Counted from the stretch's first letter, positions 14,701 through 63,539 are shown. The stretch: DNA of 64,000 nucleotides from Apostichopus californicus (GCA_020650975.1 JAIPMN010002012.1:1-64000), one strand, 5' to 3'. The notes: generated by a model not told the origin, from the sequence alone. Program-made: numbers and translations.

Positions 14701-17517
14701 TTATGAAGCTGAGGGGGCTGCAGCATGCTGTAGCCAGGCTGCGTTTGATGTTATCTCGTGTGCTCTGTGGTTTCAAAGAGTTAGGCAATGCAGTTCCACA
14801 CAATTGGCCACTGCAAGTGTGCAGAGATAATCTCTATTGTTGGATACATTGATTCAGCCTTGCTGCAGTGGATTTTGCAGCCTTGCTGCAGATTTTCATT
14901 TTTTGACATTTTTTGACAATTCTCAATTTTACGCATCATGTTTCAGAATTTAAGGCAAGTAACAAGGTAGTTTTAGGTATAAACAAGCATGTCACCTTGT
15001 CCCAAAAATCCAAGTAGGTGTTACTGAAATGACAAACATTTCCACTCTTACACAGTAAACTTAACTCAAGTCACTAGTGTTGTGATATGTATCAACAATT
15101 ATTTTAATATTTTCTCCACAAGTCCAAGAAGCTGTTGTACAGTAGTGACATAAACATTAGATAGTTGTTTGAGCTGTTATGCTACTGGTGTTATGTTATC
15201 CTGTACCATGTCTAACCACCAACCACACTGTAATGTATCTGTGCAACACATGATGAAAGCATGACAATCAACCAAGCAAAATTTAAGTCTGGTATTCTTT
15301 TCTTTTTTGTATTGGAATATTTGAATATGATTTTGAGCATCATTGCTGTTGTTTTGTCATTGAAGGTAAGGCCCACCTGAACCAAGCAGTAATGATTCAT
15401 GAAGAGGGGATGAGAGTACACAGCCTTTCTAAGAACCTCCGAAAGCTAGACACCCTGCAGGAGATACTACGACACGCCCACGACAGATCCCTAAAGAGAT
15501 ACACGGAACTTGAAGAAGAGGACGACTTCTTTGAAATGTCAAATGTGCCTTCCATTCCAGGTAAGTCATGAGAATCCTAATACCCCCTACTCCCCCACGC
15601 CCCCCTCCCCCCACCAGCACCACCTTTACCAGTCCCTAGCTCCCACCTTCACCGGCTGGTCCATGGGCAGTCTGATTCCCCTACTCCCCCACATCCCCCC
15701 ACCAACACCACCTTTACCAGTCCCTACCTCCCACCTTCACCGGCTGGTCCATGGGCAGTCTGATGCCCCTTTGTGTCTCTATAACTTGCATTTTAAAACT
15801 GACAGTGTTCAGTGAACATTAAAACCTGTTTGAGCTTGTGTTGCAGTTTCAGTTACTAAGTCATCAACAGTTACATGCCATCTACAAGTCTTAATAACAT
15901 CCTGGTGATCCTATTAGCACTGTACACCCTTGCCATGTAGATTATAAGGAGGACACTAATAATGTTTTTGCTAATGGTCATTGTCTTCTTTATACCTTGT
16001 CACACAGCTTCAACAGAGAACATGTCTCAAGTCGACATTCCAGATTTCTCGAAAGTGAAAGTGAAGGATCTCTTCCACGGTTTGGTAAGCCCCTCAAAGC
16101 GTACTCATTATCAGGGTTCAGAACAGGAGGGGAAAGGCGTGGGGGGGGGGGGGCTGCGAGGGGAGGGGGAGGGCGGTTTGTATTATGATATGTTATCATC
16201 CTCCAAGTAACCAAATGATAGGTTGCACAGCAAGGCTTATTTTATTGTCTGTCAAATCTTACATTACCTCCATGAGATATTTCAATTGCACCAAACATTA
16301 AACAACTCTTTATAGACTGAGGAAGGAGTAAAACCACAAGTTTAAAGTGATTAAGTGCTCATGATTAATGTTTTCATATGTCCTCGACAGGGTCCGCTGG
16401 CTATATTCAACGCTCGTAATAACTGGACTGCTCCAAGAGCTCTCTCTATGCAGCGGGGAATGGATGGGTTTGGATTTACCGTACGAGGAGACTCACCTGT
16501 CATTATTGCCAGTGTCGACAAGGCTTCATCCGCTGATGTGAGTAACTATGTACCTACCATTGGTTGAGAGTGGTACCCATCAGTAACAGTGATTGGTAGC
16601 AGTCATTGGTAGCAGTGTGTACCTACCATTGGTTGAGAATGGTACCCATTAGTAACAGTCATTGGTAGCAGTGTGTACCTACCATTGGTTGAGAGTGGTA
16701 CCCATCAGTAACAGTCATAGATAACAGTCATTGGTAGCAGTGTGTACCTACCATTGGTTGTGAGTGGTACCCATTAGTAACAGTCATTGGTAGGAGTCAT
16801 TGGTAGCAGTCATTGTTAGCAGTATGTACCTACCATTGGTTGAGAGTGGTACCCATCAGTAACAGTCATTGGTAGCAGTCATTGGCAGCAGTGTACCTAC
16901 CATTGGTTGAGAGGGATAAGTACCAGTTTAACCATCAATAGCAGTCATTGGTAGCAATATAACAATTTGAATATTAATTTTATATGTTAATTCCTTTGTT
17001 ATGTGCCCAGTACTGCTTGAACCATCTTAACATACATACCTTGCTTTAAACCCTTGGTTAATTCAACATGACAATGTTACCTACTAATTATAACCTTATT
17101 TTTCTATCTCTCTCTCTCTTTTTGTTTTCTGAATCGTAGACAAGCGGTCTGAAAGAAGGAGACTTCATCACGGATGTCAACAGTGAAGACGTGAAGTGGT
17201 CCAGGCACGAGGAAGTCGTTAACCTGATCCTGGCCACGGTGGATAAATTAAACCTCAGCGTCGTGACACCTCTGGGGAGTGACTTCCTCCACCCGCAGGA
17301 CCATCGCAAGCCTGCCAGCCCGACGACTGCCCAGGTGTACCAGTCACAGCCGAGCAGCTCCACCACGTCGGATTCGTCGCTGGAGAGGCCCAGGAGGAAC
17401 CAAGATGGGAAGGGGAAGAAGGGAAGCTTGGGTAGAAGGAAGGGCAAATCAAAAGACAAGTCTCCAGAGGCTAATCACAAAGGGAGTGTCTTTGAGAATA
17501 AAGACGGTTTATATTGA
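8522..17517 (+). CDS. RHPN: Rhophilin (Rho-GTPase binding, HR1-BRO1-PDZ), 3' part, 12 exons visible
   Basis: Joined exons give 611 residues plus stop, in continuous phase. Residues 1-45 match the end of the rhophilin HR1 region (LELSFVNSNLQLLKEEL), about 55-400 the BRO1 domain (FVENRFFPP, GSILFNIGAVYSQ), and about 445-530 a PDZ domain (GFGFTVRGDSPV, GLKEGDFI). The tail is basic and serine-rich, ending NKDGLY. Human RHPN2 is about 686 residues (recalled), so some 60-70 N-terminal residues are missing, probably in exons left of the window because the first visible exon begins inside a codon. In mammals rhophilins bind GTP-Rho through HR1 and act on actin organisation. The gene is convergent with the CHD8-like gene. 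Introns after exons 9 and 11 start with tandem repeats. Whether it is closer to RHPN1 or RHPN2 cannot be decided; invertebrates often have one. Confidence 0.95.
9320..9397 (+). CDS. RHPN: Rhophilin visible exon 2
   Basis: 26 codons, DYILEHYSEDG to MNLRQ, phase 0 at both ends; acceptor TTTTAG, donor GTAAGT. Confidence 0.95.
10196..10326 (+). CDS. RHPN: Rhophilin visible exon 3 (BRO1)
   Basis: AVRTPVRNLQGIELLYEYY through NRFFPP to IYFQ; the Trp codon is split across the next intron. Acceptor CACCAG, donor GTATGT. Confidence 0.95.
10607..10715 (+). CDS. RHPN: Rhophilin visible exon 4 (BRO1)
   Basis: Encodes (W)YDALTGVPSLQKS and SILFNIGAVYSQMGARQ, the hallmark BRO1 helix; acceptor TTTCAG, donor GTAAGC. 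Confidence 0.95.
12005..12154 (+). CDS. RHPN: Rhophilin visible exon 5 (BRO1)
   Basis: 50 codons, DRSSRGGITAAVDYFQRSAG to LKTLMVLMQ; phase 0 at both ends; donor GTGAGG. Confidence 0.95.
13314..13409 (+). CDS. RHPN: Rhophilin visible exon 6 (BRO1)
   Basis: 32 codons, GQAQECLYEKTVLGG to RVSQEAVL; the AQAQE motif is typical of BRO1 domains. Donor GTGAGT. Confidence 0.95.
13910..14069 (+). CDS. RHPN: Rhophilin visible exon 7 (BRO1)
   Basis: VSEVYSKVHKSMMQ through SWISLTLVKSQHFQAES to LVLLGSGS plus one base; acceptor GATAG, donor GTGAGT. Confidence 0.95.
14566..14676 (+). CDS. RHPN: Rhophilin visible exon 8
   Basis: Continues the split Arg codon: RGREEAEALENILPKMYP to TEERRTNL. The acceptor follows an A-rich rather than pyrimidine-rich stretch, which is unusual, but frame and similarity support it. 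Confidence 0.85.
   Translation, partial: EEEKKLKRWRIFYRRCILTQSNTTWTYHEQRNVEQT
15366..15560 (+). CDS. RHPN: Rhophilin visible exon 9 (end of BRO1)
   Basis: GKAHLNQAVIMHEEGMRVHS to FFEMSNVPSIP plus one base. The EEEDDFF motif corresponds to EEDDLL in vertebrate rhophilin. Donor GTAAGT is followed within about 25 bp by a duplicated C-rich repeat. Confidence 0.95.
15580..15768. repeat. Two tandem copies of a C-rich segment, about 90 bp each
   Basis: CACCTTTACCAGTCCCTA...CTGGTCCATGGGCAGTCTGAT occurs at about 15621 and again 88 bp later, each copy preceded by a CCCTACTCCCCCAC run. Intronic, just after the donor of rhophilin exon 9. Confidence 0.9.
16008..16084 (+). CDS. RHPN: Rhophilin visible exon 10 (BRO1-PDZ linker)
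   Basis: (A)STENMSQVDIPDFSKVKVK to DLFHGL; matches the vertebrate linker VDIILPQFSKLTVTDFF. Acceptor CACACAG, donor GTAAGC. Confidence 0.92.
16391..16537 (+). CDS. RHPN: Rhophilin visible exon 11 (PDZ, first half)
   Basis: 49 codons, GPLAIFNARNNWTAPRAL to VDKASSAD. GFGFTVRGDSP is the carboxylate-binding loop and beta-B strand of the PDZ domain (GFGF in place of GLGF). Confidence 0.95.
16548..16960. repeat. Intronic minisatellite next to the PDZ exon
   Basis: Six copies of TACCTACCATTGGTTG with linked words GGTACCCAT and CAGTCATTGGTAGCAG, units about 55-90 bp, beginning 11 bases after the exon's donor. Confidence 0.92.
17140..17517 (+). CDS. RHPN: Rhophilin terminal exon (PDZ second half and basic tail)
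   Basis: TSGLKEGDFITDVNSEDVKW then LILATVDKLNLSVVTPL closes the PDZ. A tail rich in S, P, K and R (RRNQDGKGKKGSLGRRKGKS) ends NKDGLY and stop. Acceptor ATCGTAG after a CT-rich tract. Confidence 0.95.
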   Translation, partial: TSGLKEGDFITDVNSEDVKWSRHEEVVNLILATVDKLNLSVVTPLGSDFLHPQDHRKPASPTTAQVYQSQPSSSTTSDSSLERPRRNQDGKGKKGSLGRRKGKSKDKSPEANHKGSVFENKDGLY

Positions 17518-20500
17518 AAAACTGAAGCGCAATGAAAATGTGTAAGAATAGAAAACCCAATATGCAATTTTGAATATATTAGCCAGATGTTGTTATCAAC
17601 ACTTAACTATTTTGTGTTTTATTGGAAGAAGAAAGGTATCTTCTGTGTTTAACTTAAAAGGATATAAACATGGGTACCATTTGAATAATTGAGAGTGTTT
17701 AAAGAAAAGTTTTCTATTTTCATATAAATCCCTCTGCTGGTTACGGTGGTTGTTGCTTTAGGGTCTCCTGTGAAAATTAGCTAGTTTTTGTGGAAGGAGA
17801 AAGCTTGTATCCACTGAAAACTGTTAATATAACATTACAGAGGTTGTAGATTTTATGATTTTATACGATAAATAGTTGACACTGCTTGTGGAATCTAGCA
17901 GCTTATGTAAATTGTATTAAGGTTTGCTAGGGCAATAATACGTATTCCTAAGTTTTGTACTGAATTTTACCCGACCGCCTCTTCAAGGTGCCAAATGATT
18001 TGATACTTAAAATATGTGTGAAATATTTGTAATTTTTCAGTCAATATTCGGTTCATCCTCTGTTGCGGTTTCTATGACCTTGGTTTAAATAATGGCCTGA
18101 AATTAGGTCCACCACCCACTGCCTTCCTCCACCTTCTCCCACCTTATCCCACTTGGTGGTAGCCAGTTCCCACTTGGGTAGTAGTCAGTTATTATAACTT
18201 AATGCAAAACGTTGGATAACCAGAGTTAGCAGCGTTTTATTCTATCACAGCTTTCGATTTTTTTTTTTTAATTGTAGAGAAGATATAATTGTATCATATC
18301 TGTGAAAATGTACAGAACACAGAAGATTGACAGAGTGGAGCACATGTGTAAGTTGAAAGCTTTGAAAAAGGTTAAAGAATACACATATAAGAAGAGAGTT
18401 ACAAATTAGCTGCAAAAAGTGTATTATTACCCAAAAAACGAAACGTCTCTACGCTTAATTTATGAAAAACTAGTTATTCATTTCATATCCCGTGAATGGT
18501 AACCTTAATGGTTGGTTTATTTCCTATCCTGGGTCAGTTTGAATATTTCTAGCCAAGTCTGAACTTTTTGGATATAATAACTTGTACAAATTTTTTGTGG
18601 TTATTTTGAGGGAGGGGAAGTGGAGGGGAGGGGATGGGTGGAACTGAAAAATTTGTGTTTTTTAGGTATGAGAGTACCTGGACCCCACCTGATATTGTTG
18701 TAAACCTTGACAAAGTAGGTGCTTATGATATGATTGGTAAACTTTAGACCTATTTCTCTAAATCAAATGGTATAATTTTCATGTAGTAGATTGCTTTGGG
18801 TTACTTGAGGATCCTGATAGGGTAACCGTCCCGATTAATAGGGATTTGTCCTGACTTTACCCCAAAACTGTATTAGTGGGCAAACTAAACTATCCCCATT
18901 GTCTTCAAAGGTCTATGTGATGTTAAAATTTATCAGTGTTTTTTAGGCTATGCAAACTCAAAGAAACGTACAGTACATCTCACTGTGAGTTAAAAATTCT
19001 GAAGCAGGATATAAATTGTTTTCAGTACACAAACGTGATTGGTGGCCGCGGCATATTAGCACCACAAGCTGTGTAAAGTAGGCTAACACAGTTGTAACAA
19101 ATACTAATGCTAAACATTAATGGAACTATTTCCCGATATTTGTTCTTTTAGTCAAGGGTCAGGTCAAACGTGACTTAATGTTCGTTAAGACCGTACGGGT
19201 CAACTAAAAGACGCGGTGTCCCACTTTTTCAATCAAAGAAATATGGTTACCATAATTACTTGGCAGCTCTATATAATATTGCAGTCATTCACAAATTTCA
19301 CATCACCCTTCAGTTTCTGAGATGACAAGGCTATTAGTCGTTGTTTCGTACTTTTAATCTCGACCAGTTCAGAATATCGACACGGAACCACGTTACTCGT
19401 CGTCTTAATATTAATAGTGGGGAAAGAAATGGTTCCGTTAACTGCCAAGAAATGTTTTATTTCTCTGGTAGCACTATTGGTGGTCAGTGTATTCATTTAT
19501 GGTGTATTCAACCACAGGATCCTGTATTCATTGTTATTTTGTATTTATCACAGTCTATTTTTTGTTTTGTTGCTCATATTAAAAAAAAAAGTTATAATGA
19601 AATTCTTTAACATTTATTCACTATATACCATCCAAACTTTTATGAATGAAAATGTTCTCGTTTTGTTCTGAAAGAAATCCAGTTACCTTAGTTTGCTTTA
19701 TAAGTTTTATGAATGCCTTGGTTCATGAAAATATTTTACCAGCACATATACCTTTGTTTGCCTACATTTTCCGTTTTATTTAATCCTTCACTCCATTTTG
19801 ATGGAAGGGTGAGGGAGGGGCGGGGGGAGTGGTAGTTTAGCCCATGTGTTCACAATTGGTATTCAATTAGTAATTCACCGAATCCCAGGGCATATTAATA
19901 GTATAATTCATTAGCAATGGTAGTCCACGGCAGATTAACATTGTATTTCTTATCTATAAAATATTATTGTGTACATACATACATATATATATGTTAATAT
20001 ATATGAAGAAATATTATAGCATAGATCATTCATTAATGCACTGTATTCCAGAGGGTTATGAAGCTCAAAGCCAAGTATCGTGGGTTTTTTTCTTTTATAC
20101 TAACATTTTTTATCTCTTTGCCTCAATAATTTAGAAGTTTTGTAGACCTGAAATGAACGTCGGTTTCGGTTGTAAAAGGATTGCAAAAAGTGGACTTATT
20201 TAATCTAAAAGTGGATCAGAGTACTGGAAGGTTGTGTGCTGGTCTGTAAGTGCTTTGACAACATTGGAAATGCATCTTTTTTGCTGTATCTTTGAGAACT
20301 CATGATGTGTTTTACTCTTGTATTCAGTAACATAAAATGTGTAATTGATAGGCCTAGTGTGCCTACCTAATTAAGCATGTATATCTCTTTTCGTATAACC
20401 AATATTGATCTCATTTTCATATGACATCCCTATTCAGACATGTAAGTTATAAGAAAAGTTATCCTAATATGTTGATGACTTTGAGAAAGGGTGGGGCAGG

Positions 20501-23500
20501 GCGTATAAAGTGGATCATGTTTTGTTCCAACATTCAGATTGAAGGTCATCCTTCGGGCATTCTGACAATGGTTATGACATCTTTCGTGGATGATTCTAGA
20601 CATGACTGAACCACACAGAATGATACGCTAGGTCCACAATACAGTCATGGAAGAAGGATGGTTTATGTTTAGGAATGAAATATTGGAATGCTGTATGCCT
20701 GTCTTAGCAAGAAGTGTCAGAAATGTGGTCAGTTCCTGCCAAAGCAATCAGTGTTGGTTTTGGTTCATTTAGTTATAATTAGTGCAGAAACAATCCAGAT
20801 GAAGAGAAGAGCTTCACCACAGAGTAATATCAGGAGACTATATGCTTGCAACTAACAGTTTTCAAACTTGGAGAAGCAAAAAAAAGCCTTTTTGTGTTTT
20901 AGAAAAAAGGAATCCTTTTCTTTCCGTACCTCTGTGAAGGTTTGAACGTCTTTTATAGGGCAAGTTCATTAACATTCCACAGGAAGATGTTTATGGATTC
21001 ATTTGAATGTACTTGTTGTACACTAAAAAAAGCCAGTCTTGGCAACACAGGTCCTTTCAAAGGGTACAGCAGAAACATCCTACATTCCAGTTTCTACAAG
21101 CCTGGTAACATTCGAATCCACAGATGTTAAAAGTCATTAACTGCAATTTCTGATCATTATCTACAGCTTGTATTCATTATTTGTATTATTCAATAGATGA
21201 GATTTGCCGACACAGCAGTCTTATAGAGGAGTGAAAAGTTGGCTGCGATTCTTTGGTCATTCCTATGTAGAGGCTCTTGTAGATGACGACAATGGCATAA
21301 ATAAAAATAGCTTTTATACAAGAAATTCTGCTTGCTCTCTCTATATTCACTCCCTCCTCCTGCCCCCAATTTCACTTTGATGTTGCAGGAGGACCCAAGG
21401 TCCTCCTGCTTTGCAATCCACATCACTTTTAAAGGCATTGAAGACTCGCCCCAAACCGTATGCGGCCATCTGAAAACGTTAACTTTCTGTTGCTTGCAAG
21501 TGACATTTTGATCGTCTTTTTAGTGTCGCTTCAAAAACGTGATACCTTGTTATCTTTAGCTGGACCTGAGATGTCCATCGCTGTATCGTTTGTATACTGT
21601 GCTGTGGGTATTGACCACAGCTGTATGCACTGACTGTACACTAGTGTCTAATTACCGATGGTAGCAAGCTATGTGTGTATTTTCTGGGATCGATGGTGGT
21701 GTTTAACACTTCTGTTACACCTCATTCGAAACTAGGTCAAATTACCGGCATTAGACGTTTCTTTTTGCGCGAGTCTTTAAGTTCTCTAATGTCAGAATAG
21801 TTTGGATATTTTGCTTGTTCAATGGATATCAGAGATCTGGACATAAATCTTCCTATCTGTAAGACGGTGAATTGGCTGTGATGAAATTATAAAGTTAGAC
21901 CTACAACCACCAATGATGTACTTAACTGAATAACTCAAATCCAAGAGCATTTCACTGCTCAAACACAATATAAACCAAAAATTACAGCACGATGCCATGC
22001 TAAACTATCATGCTGTTTCATGGACTGCACTAACAGGAAGATGAAAACGACATGAGACCCGGACCTAGGGGTTCACAAAAAAAATACAAACTACAAAAAT
22101 ACAAAAAAATACAAAAAACAAAAAAATACAAACAAGAGAATACAATTTTCTAATAAGTTGCATTTTATGTAACTATTTCTCCTCCTCACTGTACAAACTC
22201 AGTGAGAGTATTAACAAGTTTTTCATGATTCTTTTAGAGTTTCTCTTTGCTCCTCCATACTGTATATAAAACAAACACAAAACACTGCAGTACTAAATGT
22301 ACTTATTTATGAATCTAAATGTAAATAATAACTTAAAATTCTTATATTTTAAAAGAAAAAACTAATTTCTGAATTCAGTTGCATTCATATTCAAGCCTAC
22401 CCAAGAGGCCCATTCTCTTCAAATTGATGTAATACTGAATTAAATTTGAACTGAATAAATAGAACATCACACACTCTCAAAACGGCTGAAGAAAAGAAGG
22501 TAACTGCCCCATGAAATATACTTTACAAAAAAACCTGTCATTTTCCTAAAAATTTACACGTCTGGCATCCACCCAAACTTCGCTGGCAAATCTTAATGGC
22601 CTTTGAAGAGTGACCCCCTGGCCTGCATGGTATCATCTTGTGTTCAGGATCGCTGCCAAAATGGTAAAAATCTGTTCCAATAAAAACTTGGGTGATGGGA
22701 TTCTTGGTAGAGAGAGGGAGCAGGGTTGTGAAGTGTGCTATTAATGTTTCTTTTCGAGACTGGTCAACTAATCGATATTTAACACACAGACTACTCTGGA
22801 TGGTGCACAATTTCAAAGTTTAAAAGATGCAGCACATCGCCCTCTGGCAGACTGGAAGTGTAAATACAAAGTACTGAGTACAAAGCCCTGAGTATTAAAG
22901 TAGAGTAGAATGTACTCAATTACAGACTCCAGAAGAGTATTGACTAGAGTACTACTACAAGTTTGATCTCTGGGCTTGATAGTATTAAACATGTCAAATG
23001 ATATATACCTATAGTATATGACATTCAACCCATACATACATCGGCATAGAAGCCTCGCATGGCCAGGTTAACTTGGTGTAAACCTACTGTACCTCCATAT
23101 GACACATGACCTTAGCATAAATCATATCACACTTTACCTCAAAATAACATTTACCCCTGCATAAACATATCCTTCAGCAGAAACATATATCAAACATCTG
23201 GGAAAAGCAGGACAGTTTCTATTTCCTTGTAAGAACTAGCTTGTTTACCTCATGAAAGTGTATGTCCATGCTTGTTAACATGCATAGTAGTTCTGCTTAT
23301 ACAACAAACCCCTCTTTGTGAGCACCACGCTGTCTTCAAGGCCAGCTATGACACACAAGACCATTAAAACAAACTTTAAATTCCGAGTGTCTGGGCACTG
23401 TCTTATAAATCTGGTATGTACAGTTTCTTTTTTGTATTTTTCTTTCTTTTTTTCAATGAAATGGCCAGGCACTACCTTTTTAGAACGTATTGTTCATTTT

Positions 23501-23717
23501 TTTTTTGGTCTCATTCCTGGTTCATGTACCATGTTTGGGTGAAGATTGCTGCTAGTTGATAGACATAACTATCATTACTAAGATTCAAAATAATCTATAG
23601 GAGTGTGGGTACTACATAAGGAGCAAGACCACCCCAATGCATCTTCACTTCAACAACTATCATCTTTTGGTAAGATGTAACTGCCAATGACTTTCACTGT
23701 TTGCCGATTGTTATCCA
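17518..23717. other. Convergent interval: 3' ends of rhophilin and CHD8-like genes
   Basis: Must hold both 3' UTRs, but no clean AATAAA hexamer lies close after either stop codon, so the UTR ends are not placed. An A-rich simple-sequence patch (about 22076-22135) and a G-rich run (18610-18640) are visible. A short hydrophobic frame at 19417-19671 (+) has no support as a gene. Nothing else is recognised. Confidence 0.6.
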
Positions 23718-59156
<35,439 letters not shown>

Positions 59157-62100
59157 TTGAGGGTTTTAAGCTTCCCACATCAATGATGAATTATACACTG
59201 AGGATCCATCTAAATTCCTATGCAAATGAAAGAATGGAAATTGTTAATAATTTACTCAAAGTCTGACCAGCTGTTGCATAAAGAAAATTAGTTATAGAAT
59301 TATCACTCATAGTTCAAGCTGAGACTATTTACACAAATGCCATTTACCAGTTGCCTCTGTGCAAGTCCCTACTTTATATCAGTTCATATCATGAAAATTT
59401 ACCATACTGTAGCATGGAATAACAATTAAATACTGATATGATGGCAAATATCCCTCATACTTTATCATTGCAAAATTCTTTGTTAAGCAATCATAAAATA
59501 CTACAAGCAGTAATGTTTGAAACATGTTATATTATGCTTTTTCCATTATTTTGAAATTCCCTTCCCTTGTACATTTAACAATTTAAATTACCTCACCCAA
59601 TGAAATTATAGTACTTTGAAATGCTTAGGCACTTAAAAGTACAAACATAACTGTGTAAATAGGTAATATAGAGAGTTTAAAATGCACAAATTAGCTTTAT
59701 CAAAGATTTTCAAAACTTGCCACAAGATAACATAGCAATATTTTGACATTTACAACACAGAAATTAATACAAAGTTCTAATTCACTTCGGGCTTGTCGCC
59801 TGCAGCAACTTGAAGATCAACAGCACACCCAAAAGCATCAACCTACACTGCTACTTTACATAGAGTCCTAATGTTAGGCAAAGAAGTGCCCAATAAATTT
59901 TCCAGCTTGTAAGAAATTCTTAAAATAACAAAATAAAATAAATACATAGAAATGCGAGACACGTCTAAGGGTACAGTATGTGTATGCGAAATGGAAAGAG
60001 AAAAGGAATCTTAAACATATTTTTATTAAAAAAAATTGGTTCCACGAAACAGTTTGTTGCTGCTGATCTGTACTGCTCACATGTAACAACAAATAATAGA
60101 ACTACCTACTACAGTACCTATAGTACTACTGTACGGTAGCATACTGTGCAGGGTTAACGCTTTCAAGGTGTCATGAAACTGAACTGCGGCTTTTAACCAA
60201 ACAAAGATACAGCTTGTAGAATGTTACCAAAGTTTTCATCCATCAGTATTTAATAGATTACTGCTGGCTAGACTGCTTCTGTACTTGGTACTTCACTGGC
60301 AGTGACACAACAGGCACAACACATATATAGCTTGCCCAGCCAAGCTACAAGTTAATTAGTAGTAGTAGTACTAGTGCAACTATAAAGTTATGGTTGTACT
60401 AACGCTACAGTACTTAGTTAACTAGGTCTAGGTTATATATCCAAAATTTTGCTGGGATAGGAAAGTAGAATTCAACACAAGTATTGGTGATAACAAGCAT
60501 TGTTGGGATTGAGTTGATACTGTAGTCTGCTCTAGATGTTTGTCCAGTAGGCCTATATGGGCCTAACTGATTTTAAGTTGCTAAGAAGTTTAACATGCAT
60601 CATGACAGAATCCTTGTTTACAGAATGTCAATCATTGTTAAGCAACATATTTTTAAAAAAAAGAGCCTATAACCATTTTTATATGAGGTGTGGGGGGGGA
60701 GGGGGGAGAGTTGGAAACTTGGATATTTTAGAGAGGTTATCTATTCCTTTTTCCATCTTGACTTTTATTTTGCAAGTATCTATATAAAGCTGTTTCCACT
60801 TCGATGATCTGATAAGTCCATTGAAAATACAGCTAGAAGTATATTTTGGGAAGTTCTATCCAAAATTGTTTTGCAGATGTGATGTGAATGGGATTTGACC
60901 TATTTTCCAAAAACCTGCATCATCAACTTATACACAGCATCTTGGTTGTTTCATGACTGTGAGTTACCTTTCAGAATAAAGATGCAGCAATTTTCTTTAG
61001 ATCCTTCACTGAACTTCCATTTTTGGTAGACCTAAATTGCCATAAAAATGTTCAAGAAAATGTTTTACCTCAACATGACTTTGCAGTGTATTTCAGTCTT
61101 TATCATTCACTATAAGCATTTATTTAAGGTGGCGATTATGGTTCCATTTGAATATTAACTCCTTCCCCAGCAATTCGGACTGGTGTGCTCCCACCCCCAT
61201 CCCCATACTTTGTCCCACCATCTGACCTTCATGTGAACCAAACCTTTACAAGTAACGGCACATGAGTATTGTGGCACTCCTTTATTGGTGCCCTTCGTAA
61301 ATTGTTGGTGCCCCTTCAATTCGAAGTACTATACAAATATTTCTGTAATGCTTTCTCCCCTACATTTTGGTATCATTAATATTGGCATGGTGAACGATAA
61401 AGACGGCTGGGATTTGTGCCCTATGTATCTAATTAAGGGCCTAACGTTAGATTGTACAAAATTTAGGAAATTGCTAGAAGTTTTTACAAAATGTAAGAAC
61501 TGTCTTAGCTGAAGCTATACCAGAGTGCTGTAATTCATTTCAACTAGTATAATTTCCCCACAAAATTGGAGCTAATCTGTAGCATGGAGTGTTTCTCTGT
61601 GTGAATATATTTTGACGACAAAATCAGGATTTCGTCAAACCTTGTGACTACATCCTAGGCAGCCTTTGCGAAAGTCATTGTTTTGGGTGTACCAAGTTGG
61701 CACCTAGTGACCTTCAAATAGCTGCAAAACATTTTGTTGTCAGCTGGTGCCATATGACTTCTATATATGTATTAATTTCTATGATTTTCAACCTCACTTC
61801 TGCAATGACAAAGGCTATGTGAAGTTTTTCACACTAACACTAGCGCTACAGAACACACTAATGGCAGTTCTAAAAATTGCGGGAGAATAGCACATAAAAT
61901 TGGACAAGTGTAAGATTGCCTTAGAAAAGAACAAGACATGCAGTACAACTGGCGAGTTGGCAGGTCTGGATTCGGGCTGATGGTGTCATTAAGAGATAGC
62001 ACTAGGACAAGGTTTTAGGGACCCCAATCATAATCTCTAGGCCTAAACATAATTCTAATCCTAACACAAACAGCAGTATAAAATAGCAATAGCCTAAGTA

Positions 62101-63019
62101 GGCCTAGGCCTAATGCTATTGCCACCATGTGAATTCATTTTAATTTTTTTCTTGAACCTGCACACAGAAAATGGGACAACAGAAAAAAATTGACTAGCCT
62201 AACATCATATTCTGTGATTCTTTGAGGTCAGATAGATACTTCAAGTCATATTTAATTTCAGCTTGATATTAGCCTAGGCATACATGTTACTTACTGGCCT
62301 AGGCCTATGCAACATCAGTTGTTTAACAAGTGTAGCCTAAACTAACCATTATCACTTTAGGCTATATTTCAGTCTCCTACGGGCCTTATATTAGGCTATG
62401 ACAATTGTTTATCGAGAATCGATTAGTTAAGTTATGTTTATTTGGTGGCAAACATGGACCAACAGCACATATATACGATTACGAAAAACAAACTGTTGCA
62501 ATACGTAAGTAACATTCGTACGTAATCGTGGCTGAAACTACCCACATAGGCCTAGTGTATGCTGTGCATATATACTGGAAGTACACATTTACAGTCATCA
62601 GCCTAGGCTATACTAGTGTTATTCATATCACCGGTCCGGTGCTTTTGCAACTTGGGGTCCCATGCCGACCATGTGCAACATATTTACAACACACACCAAT
62701 TCTAAGCAATTGTTAATACGGATAACTTGTTCTAAAAACTTTAAAAGTTATCAAAAAGTGATATAAAATAATAGCACACGCCTTAAAACATGGCGCCAAG
62801 CGCGTGGAATTATTCCTCAAAACCAACGTGACGAACAAAGACTGACGCCAATTCCGTGTCGTAAGCGTGCCGTTGAAAGGAAATTTTAGGTCCACCTTGT
62901 AAGAACACAAAAAAGGCCACTATCCACAAAATAAGGGTCAGTAATGACACACAAAGTGACAAAAAACCTCTCCCATCGTAAAAATAAATCAGTCAAACAG
63001 ACGAACCAAAGTTACTTAC
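59157..63019. other. CHD8-like 5' UTR remainder and probable first intron
   Basis: No coding exon is recognised. A possible acceptor for a leader is TGGATCCTCAG at about 59200 on the minus strand. The right part (62700-62900) has more CpG (GGCGCCAAGCGCG at about 62792) than the surrounding AT-rich DNA, compatible with lying near a promoter. Confidence 0.5.
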
Positions 63020-63090
63020 CATTAGAAGGAGACTATCAGTGAACAAATTTTTGCTTTCTAAAAGCTGGCTTATGAACCTTGTGGAACGTC
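63020..63090 (-). other. CHD8: Candidate untranslated first exon of the CHD8-like gene
   Basis: A textbook donor, CTAATG/GTAAGTAAC, lies at 63020-63012 on the minus strand with no open coding continuation. The promoter would then be to its right (63100-63300). The right boundary is arbitrary; no TATA box or transcript evidence. Confidence 0.4.
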
Positions 63091-63539
63091 GGCGTATGCA
63101 TGCATTTCTATCTTCTGTATGTGATCCTCACTGTCTGTTCTTTTGCCCTATTCCGAGAAGGTCAAATCCCACGGTCTTTTTCATTGGCTTATTGCGATAT
63201 GCAAAGAATGACATTTGCATGCAAAATTTTATATTAATGTTTACGTTATTCTTTTGAATCGCCTTAAAATATTTTATTATATATTGAACGCTAATATTGG
63301 CAAATTTACTGCAAGTAAATATTAGAAAAAGAAGTAAAAGAGAGATGTTTTTACCCGAAAAGGAGCACTCTATTAGACCAATCAGAATATGTCTTAGTTG
63401 ACTCCATTTCGTATCTGTTCAATATTCATTACGAATAATTTTATAAAGTGACGTATGGCGCTATTATTCAATCCGGATTTATGAGATTTTACTTCTAAGC
63501 AAAAACTTGCTGCAAGGAAAATTCTTTCCTCTGTTTCCA

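Noticed and set aside
19417-19671. 84-residue frame (+) with a hydrophobic segment like a type II membrane anchor
   Set aside because: Ends in A-rich sequence, no recognisable downstream exon or donor and no similarity; probably rhophilin 3' UTR or intergenic.
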